DNA from: Cordia subcordata
Taxonomy: Eukaryota; Streptophyta; Magnoliopsida; Boraginales; Cordiaceae
Assembly: GCA_028554755.1 (NCBI GenBank)
Contig: JAPTOF010000010.1
Location: 1,410,001 to 1,474,000, forward strand
Length of the DNA: 64,000 nucleotides
Direction of reading: 5' to 3'
Shown: one piece after another, positions 58,601 to 64,000 of the stretch
Position numbering within the stretch: position 1 is the first letter of the stretch
Layout: each line of letters begins with the position of its first letter
Notes under the pieces: model-generated
Databases searched by the model: none
Told to the model about the DNA's origin: nothing
Seen by the model: the letters and a program-made list of their open reading frames with translations, nothing else
Translations under genes and position numbers: made by a program

Positions 58601-61191
58601 CATCTTGAGTGAGTAATTCTTGAATTTCACATACCTTGAATTAAGCTTGCGCCTCGATTCATCCACATGCAATGATACTTCAGCAGCTTGTAGAAGGTCT
58701 AAGTTCAATACCCCATCCTCAGAATCCTCGAAAAATCCATAGTGAAACACCTATATTGTACCATTAATATATTCATGACAACTCTTTCTCTACTAGTAAA
58801 AGAAACTTCAAATAGGAAAAAAGAAAAGAAAAAATTAAAAATAAAACCAAAAACAGAAAGTGTAAATTGCAGCAGTGATCATTAATCATTTAAGGAACTT
58901 CAAATTATTCAATAACTTGCATTTGCCCAAGATAAGCCATTTCCTCAATTTCAAGTTAAAAGTAACAGACTAATGCGCAAACATGTCATTTGCAAATTGC
59001 ATAGAGTAAAAAGACCACGTAAACTGTCACTTCTAACACCACAGGCAGAGAGAGAATGACTATTTGCACCAAAGGCATAGTTCCCAAAACATTAATCATA
59101 AACTTCCAAATTCAGGTAAATTTACACAAAATAACATCTTTACATCTCCACAAAGAAACTTACAATTTTATCCTTGGATCGAACATCTTGGACCTTGAAC
59201 CTGAAATTCGGATTGGTGATAAAACCTGTGTCTGAAGGTTGACCACCACCTTGTGGGTGAAAAATTGTTGAGTCCAAAATCAATGTCAATGTGTCATCCT
59301 CAGCCTGCCAAGAACAAGTTGACTTATCCCTCATTGAGTTATAAGACTAATTAAATTTTACTACTCCATGAGTCGGGTAGCTGGACGCGGGTATGCGGTT
59401 GTGCTCATGTATGTCAAAATAAATATATACACATGCATTCTAATTTCAACAATTTGTGTGTTCATGCTCTTGTCAGAACAGAAGCACTTGATACTCACAC
59501 ATTCAACACATGTTCTCATTGCTAGTGTCAAAATGGATACACATGATACCTCTGTATTCAACAATCCATCGCAACATTAGTGTGTTTATATACGAGATAT
59601 AATCATACCCCTTTCAATAGAGATACATGAGCATCTAACAACACGATTGCAACATGAGCAAGCGCATGTGATGTGTGTTCATGCTCATCCCAGAATAGGA
59701 CAGATACAATTGGTACTTGTGCATCTAACAATTCCATTGGAAAAAGGCTGAAACTCTGAAAAAAAAAAAAAATCAAATTCACCTTTTCCACAGGAGTTAT
59801 GAAATTTCATCTTCTCAAAAAAAAAAAATTTCAAATTTATAATAATAATTTTATAAAAAAAAAAAGTTGCTCCCAAAAAAAAGCCAATTCAAAGGAGCCC
59901 ATACAGAAAACAGTAAAAGGTGATATTTTGATGGTAAAGATTAGCTTATGAGTTAAGTACCCCACATATCAACAATCTCACAAAAAGACACAAATTAAAT
60001 TCTGGGGTTGCGAGTTTTTGACTGACCTCCAAGCAAGAGAGCAAGGTGGCAGTGGACTGAAGCTTGAACATGTGATCATAGTACTCCAACTTTGTTGGGT
60101 TAAGGTTTTGATCCATCACTGCGTGTGTTTTTTGTGTGTATTTGTGTGTGAATTTGTTTCACTGATCACTACACTATTGCTTGGCAGTGTTGGATTTAAA
60201 GTGCGTGCTTTTCAACAGATACAATGTATTGTGGGTAGAAAGTCGAGTTAGGCAAATCCCAATGGAGAATTCTAAAGCAAAGTGTGATCATCCCTGTCAT
60301 TTTGTGGAAAAATTTTTAGTTTAAAAAAAAAGCTAAATTTAATATTTTTTAGAGTTTTAATTTTTTTAAAAAACCAAGCCAAACTTTTATTAAAAAATAA
60401 TTTATTTTTCATAAAAATAATATGTATTTTTCAATAAAAAAAAGTACTTTTTCATTAAAAAAAAAAAAAAAACAATTCAAACAACGCCTCGTGCATCGAC
60501 GAATCTACAAAATCGATGCATGCTATTGTTTGTCCCAAATAAATGTCCATTTTAGCAATTTTTTCAGCTCAAATTAGTGATATTTTTCTATAATAATTCA
60601 TTTTCACTAATACATTTAACTTTGAGGAAAGTTAGTGGGCAATATAGTTATTTTCCTTATGTTTATGGTTTAATATGTATATTTACAATCTTTAAGTTAA
60701 TTAAAGTTGTATGTTGATAATCCAAATGTCATATTTTATGATTTTTTTCCTTTTCTAGTTTCTCTTAGTGCGTGGACCCAGCAGCCAGCAGCCTAACTTA
60801 TTTTATGATAGGTTTTGCGTAGTCCAATTGCTTGTACTTTCTCTTTTTCTTGAATCATGGTGCGTCGGTCTATTTTTTGTACTCTTTCTGTCTTAGAGTA
60901 TCGTTTGTTTTAGAGAGCTTATCTCAAAATATTTATTATTTTAAGAAATTTAAGAAAGTAATAATTTTTTTATCAGATTTATCCTTTTTTATTTTTAATT
61001 AAATTTTATTAATATTATATAAGACAAAAAATAAAAAAATATATTTTTATCAAGTTATTACAAATTTATTCAAAAATAAAACTATTAATTAACTTTATTG
61101 ATCTTGATATAAAAATGTTAATCAACCGGTAAAATAAGACAGGGGGAGTACATACCTTCGATTTTAGTAAAAGTTGTTCTGATTGACCCAT
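55665..61191 (-). CDS. AlaX-like alanyl-tRNA editing protein, 239 aa, eight exons
   Basis: Exons 61191-61156, 59304-59164, 58750-58635, 58320-58228, 57503-57401, 57321-57247, 56619-56524 and 55724-55665 (720 nt, one frame, all GT-AG). A free-standing editing domain related to the second domain of alanyl-tRNA synthetase; such proteins hydrolyse mischarged Ser- or Gly-tRNA(Ala). Signatures: TIFHPQGGGQPSDTG (residues 25-39), zinc ligands HSAGH (His100, His104), HFPDG-PFVEYKG, ELCGGCLPDYIA, and GCPCGGTHVSDI (Cys205, His209). The ending QIRPKKGMTKVFYS is typical of plant members. It has no aminoacylation domain. Start uncertain: exon 1 adds only 12 residues (MGQSEQLLLKSK) and is separated by an 1851-bp intron; a further upstream exon is possible. 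Large introns carry MITE remnants. Confidence 0.85.
59745..59900. mobile_element. MITE-like remnant in AlaX intron 1
   Basis: The right end, read in reverse, is GGGCTCCTTTGAATTGGCTT followed by T runs, similar to the MITE ends at 42691. The interior shares 'ggctgaaactctgaaaaaaa'-type sequence. The left end is unclear. Confidence 0.4.
60310..60488. mobile_element. MITE copy in AlaX intron 1, inverted relative to 42.7 kb
   Basis: The reverse complement begins GGCGTTGTTTGAATTGTTTT and continues with 'aaaaagtactttttt' and 'gaaaaatacat', matching the left half of the 42691-42906 element. The far end is degraded. Confidence 0.55.
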
Positions 61192-61261
61192 TTGGTACAG
61201 CCTAGAATAATGCAACAGCTGACATTTGAAAACATGGTGTACACTTAAGTTGAAACAAATT

Positions 61262-62138
61262 GAGTAAAATTCAAATAAGTTCTTAACGCTAATTTTTTTT
61301 TTTTTTGTTTTTATTATTATAAGTAATTCATACAAGTCCTTAATGTTCACTTATTATAGTTAAATTAGTCCCTGCAATTAGAGTTAAATTCAAATAAGTC
61401 CCTAATGTTTACATATTTTTTTAATTTTAATCCTTATTATTTCAAATAATTCATACAAGTTCTCAATGTTTAATTATTAGGGTCAGATTAGTCCCTACAA
61501 TTAGAATGGACATTAGTTTTGACGAAAATGTCCCAAATGACCTCAAACATAAAAGCAATTGACAATCTTACCCTTTGCACTATAAAACGAAATCTGATTA
61601 TCTATTTTTTTAAGTAAGAATTCCTAGCCAAAACAAAAAAAAAAAAAAAGCAGTAGAAATTTAACATTTTGGATGATAGTTATTGCGTTCTTTACATATT
61701 TGGATTTATTGCGAACTTTTATAAGATACATTAGACATCTTATTGAAATTTTTTAATGAAAATTAAAAACTTTTATTGTCTAAAAATTATTCCATAATGA
61801 AATTCACAATACAAAAGTTCAAGGTATTATAATCAACTAAGAATAAAATAAAATAAAATAAAATTAGTTCCAATCTCTTTTATTTATTTTTTCTTAAAAC
61901 AGAGACTAACTTAAATAAGTTTGTAAAACACTGGGGACTAATATGAATTCTTTTCAAATAATGGGGACTAGTTTGACTAACTTTGTAAAATATTAGGACT
62001 AATATAAATTTTTTTAAATAATAAGGACTAATCTGACTACATTTGTGAAACATTGAGGACTAATTTGGACATTTTAAAACAATAAGGATTACTTTGAAAA
62101 AATGGAGAAACAATAGGGACTTATTGTGAAATTTACCC
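61262..62138. mobile_element. 877-bp Mutator-like (MULE/foldback) non-autonomous element
   Basis: A perfect 9-bp target duplication AAACAAATT flanks it (61253-61261 and 62139-62147). Terminal inverted repeats: left GAGTAAAATTCAAATAAGTT, right (reverse complement) GGGTAAATTTCACAATAAGT. Both arms consist of degenerate subrepeats of 'aagtccctaatgttt' and 'attagtccctacaatta' (left) with their complements 'aaacattgaggactaat' (right), giving long inverted arms around an AT-rich centre. No transposase frame. The 9-bp duplication is the Mutator hallmark. Confidence 0.8.
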
Positions 62139-62147
62139 AAACAAATT

Positions 62148-62748
62148 AAAACTGTGGATTGCACTGATGGTTGAATCTGGTCAATTGTTTTGCACTTAAA
62201 ATTCCATAACAGCAACAATAAATTTGACTTGAACTTGAGCAAACATTACTGTGTTCAGTTTTCTTTTCTAGTCTTTCCATTTTGGTGCTTACTTTGTCAT
62301 GCCAGCTGCTTAGATAGGAAATCTATGAACAATCTCATCTATGACGGCATGTATATATGTCAAGGTAAGTTCGGAACTTTCTTCGAATCTTACGTACAAC
62401 AGGAGTTTCGTGCATTGGTTGCATTATATATCCACCCGATAACTTAATTTGCTCATTTTCATTCTTCAGTACCCCATTGATTAAGTGGTTTCAAGATCTC
62501 TCTGTATGACTCTCAATGCAAAACATTTAAGCGACTATTTAATAAGAGATTGCTTGTGTGCCCAAATCTTGTGAAAGTCATATTCAAAGTTCAATAATTC
62601 GATTGGTTCAATTTGCTGAGTTGGACAACTTTATCCATTGACCAGCAGCATTTTTCTTGCTTTTGAAATTCCAATTTGCGTTTACAAAGTCATCAGGCCT
62701 TGTATTTTACATGTTTATGACAAAGTTGCAAGCATGGCTTCTCACAAG
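62148..62748. other. Intergenic, promoter region of the EDGP-like gene
   Basis: Contains the upstream side of the minus-strand AlaX gene and the promoter of the plus-strand gene. Short frames here (62190-62447, 62638-62841) have no domain. Confidence 0.45.
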
Positions 62749-62756
62749 TATAAAAT
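62749..62756 (+). promoter_or_regulatory. TATA box of the EDGP-like gene
   Basis: TATAAAAT, 63-70 bp before the start codon. Spacing allows a transcription start about 30 bp upstream of the ATG. Confidence 0.5.
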
Positions 62757-62818
62757 TGAGATTCAGCTCTGCACTTCTTCTCAATCTGAAATTATAATTC
62801 TTTTGACCATCTGCAAAG

Positions 62819-64000
62819 ATGGTTTGCAGAAGTTCACTTAGTTGCTTCTTCTTTGCTCTCTTCTTCCTCATCTCCTCCTCCACTGCTCAAATGTCTTTTT
62901 GGCCTCGTGCTTTAGTCCTTCCAGTCACCAAAGATTCAGCCACCGGACAATATGTTGCTGAGATTAACCAAAGGACTCCACTGGTGCCTGTCAAGCTAAC
63001 TGTACATCTCGGCGGCCAGTTTCTCTGGGTAGACTGTTCTCAGGGATATGTCAGTTCATCTTACAGGCCAGCACATTGCAGATCGGCTCAATGCAACCTA
63101 GCCAGATCCAAGGCTTGTAGTCTTGATTGCGGTGGCCTGGCACCGGGGTGCAATAACAACACCTGTGTACTCTTCCCAGGCAACCCCATTATACGCACTG
63201 CCACAGTCGGTGAGGTTGCACAAGATGTTCTCTCTCTGCAATCTACCGATGGCTCAAATCCTGGACGCATTGTTTCTGCACCAAGGGTGATCTTTGTCTG
63301 TGGCTCCGCGTTACTCCTGGAAGGCCTTGCCAATGCAGTTAAAGGCATGGCTGGACTTGGAAGAGGCCCTATTGGACTTCCTTCTCAGTTGGCCAGTGCC
63401 TTCAGTTTTCGCAGAACGTTTGCAATATGCTTAAGCTCATCATCAGCATCTAAAGGCGTTATATTTTTTGGTGACGGTCCCTACAATTTTCTACCAGGTC
63501 AAGATGTCTCTCAGCGCCTTACTTTCACCCCACTTCTCATCAACCCTGTTAGTACTGCAGAATCATTCTTCACAGGCGAGCCGTCTGCTGAGTACTTCAT
63601 CGGAGTGAAGTCCATCAAAGTCAATAACCAAGATGTGCCTGTAAATACGACGTTGTTAAAGATCGATAAAGAGGGCAATGGTGGCACGAAAATCAGCACT
63701 GTTGACCGTTACACATCCCTGGAGACATCAATCTACAATGCAGTTACAGAAGCATTTGTAAAATCCATTGCCAAAGTTCCAAGGGTTGAACCTGTAGCCC
63801 CATTCAAGATCTGCTATGCATCTTCAAGCTTAGGCTCTACACGCGTTGGTCCAGGCGTTCCTCCGATTGAACTCGTGCTCGGGACCAATGGCGCATCTTG
63901 GACGATCTTTGGTGAAAACTCCATGGTCGCTGTGGGTAATGATGTCTTGTGCCTGGGATTGTTGGATGGAGGAGTCAATCCCAGAACTGCCATCGTGATA
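62819..64000 (+). CDS. EDGP/basic 7S globulin-like aspartic-protease-fold protein (3' end beyond window)
   Basis: Open for 394 codons to the window edge with no intron or stop, so only the C-terminus is missing. Residues 1-24 are a signal peptide (MVCRSSLSCFFFALFFLISS, cleavage near TAQ). Next come the pepsin-like N-lobe (YVAEINQRTPLVPVKLTVHLGGQFLWVDC), a Cys-rich insert (CRSAQCNLARSKACSLDCGG, then CNNNTC), the GMAGLGRGPIGLPSQL turn and the C-lobe with YFIGVKSIKVNN and KISTVDRYTSLETSIY (about 291-306). The catalytic DTG of the first lobe is replaced by HLGG and the second DT/SG by STVD, so it should not be a protease. The family includes carrot EDGP, soybean Bg7S, lupin gamma-conglutin and wheat xylanase inhibitor TAXI: secreted apoplastic proteins that inhibit microbial glycosidases or bind peptide hormones. 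Confidence 0.92.
   Translation, partial: MVCRSSLSCFFFALFFLISSSTAQMSFWPRALVLPVTKDSATGQYVAEINQRTPLVPVKLTVHLGGQFLWVDCSQGYVSSSYRPAHCRSAQCNLARSKACSLDCGGLAPGCNNNTCVLFPGNPIIRTATVGEVAQDVLSLQSTDGSNPGRIVSAPRVIFVCGSALLLEGLANAVKGMAGLGRGPIGLPSQLASAFSFRRTFAICLSSSSASKGVIFFGDGPYNFLPGQDVSQRLTFTPLLINPVSTAESFFTGEPSAEYFIGVKSIKVNNQDVPVNTTLLKIDKEGNGGTKISTVDRYTSLETSIYNAVTEAFVKSIAKVPRVEPVAPFKICYASSSLGSTRVGPGVPPIELVLGTNGASWTIFGENSMVAVGNDVLCLGLLDGGVNPRTAIVI

Noticed and set aside
63088..63699. Minus-strand frames opposite the EDGP-like gene
   Set aside because: Antisense of an intact 394-codon plus-strand gene with clear family motifs.

Overview
This is a window of eudicot plant nuclear DNA. It is AT-rich, with spliced genes using GT-AG introns, plant-only families (FPF1, HIPP, EDGP-type aspartic-protease-like proteins, F-box/LRR) and many nested plant transposons. 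The sequence does not let me name the species. Nothing looks bacterial or organellar, and there are no rRNA genes, CRISPR arrays or tRNA genes that I could find.

Layout. (1) 0-5 kb: the tail of an F-box-associated-domain fragment (+), an intact 522-aa F-box/LRR gene (-), and a small three-exon HMA (heavy-metal-associated) gene (-) that a long-ORF search misses. The end of the HMA gene overlaps a 58-bp repeat that also ends a copia-like LTR remnant. (2) 5.4-7.2 kb: a compact LTR retrotransposon with two LTRs, PBS, PPT and near-perfect TSD but no gag-pol. (3) 7-32 kb: gene-poor and repeat-rich, holding two FPF1-like genes (17.6 and 29.7 kb) inside duplicated flanking blocks, plus microsatellites, minisatellites and fragments of LINE and gypsy elements. 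(4) 32.7-37.2 kb: a full-length 4.5-kb hAT transposon with 8-bp TSD and TIRs. Its BED-finger transposase carries one frameshift and one nonsense change, and it is inserted in frame into an older zinc-knuckle retroelement ORF. (5) 39-64 kb: gene-rich. A coiled-coil protein with modular 54-nt exons (+), a HIPP with a CYIM prenylation box (+), a clade-C-like PP2C phosphatase (-), an AlaX-type Ala-tRNA editing protein (-, 8 exons) with an 877-bp Mutator-like element next to its first exon, and an EDGP/basic-7S-globulin-like protein (+) that runs off the right edge.

The genes do not form a pathway. The only local relationships are the duplicated FPF1 pair, the two F-box-type sequences at the left end, and two unlinked HMA proteins (one with the metal-binding cysteines, one without). 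Exon boundaries were assigned by eye from GT/AG sites and checked only for frame continuity and domain logic. No database search was run.
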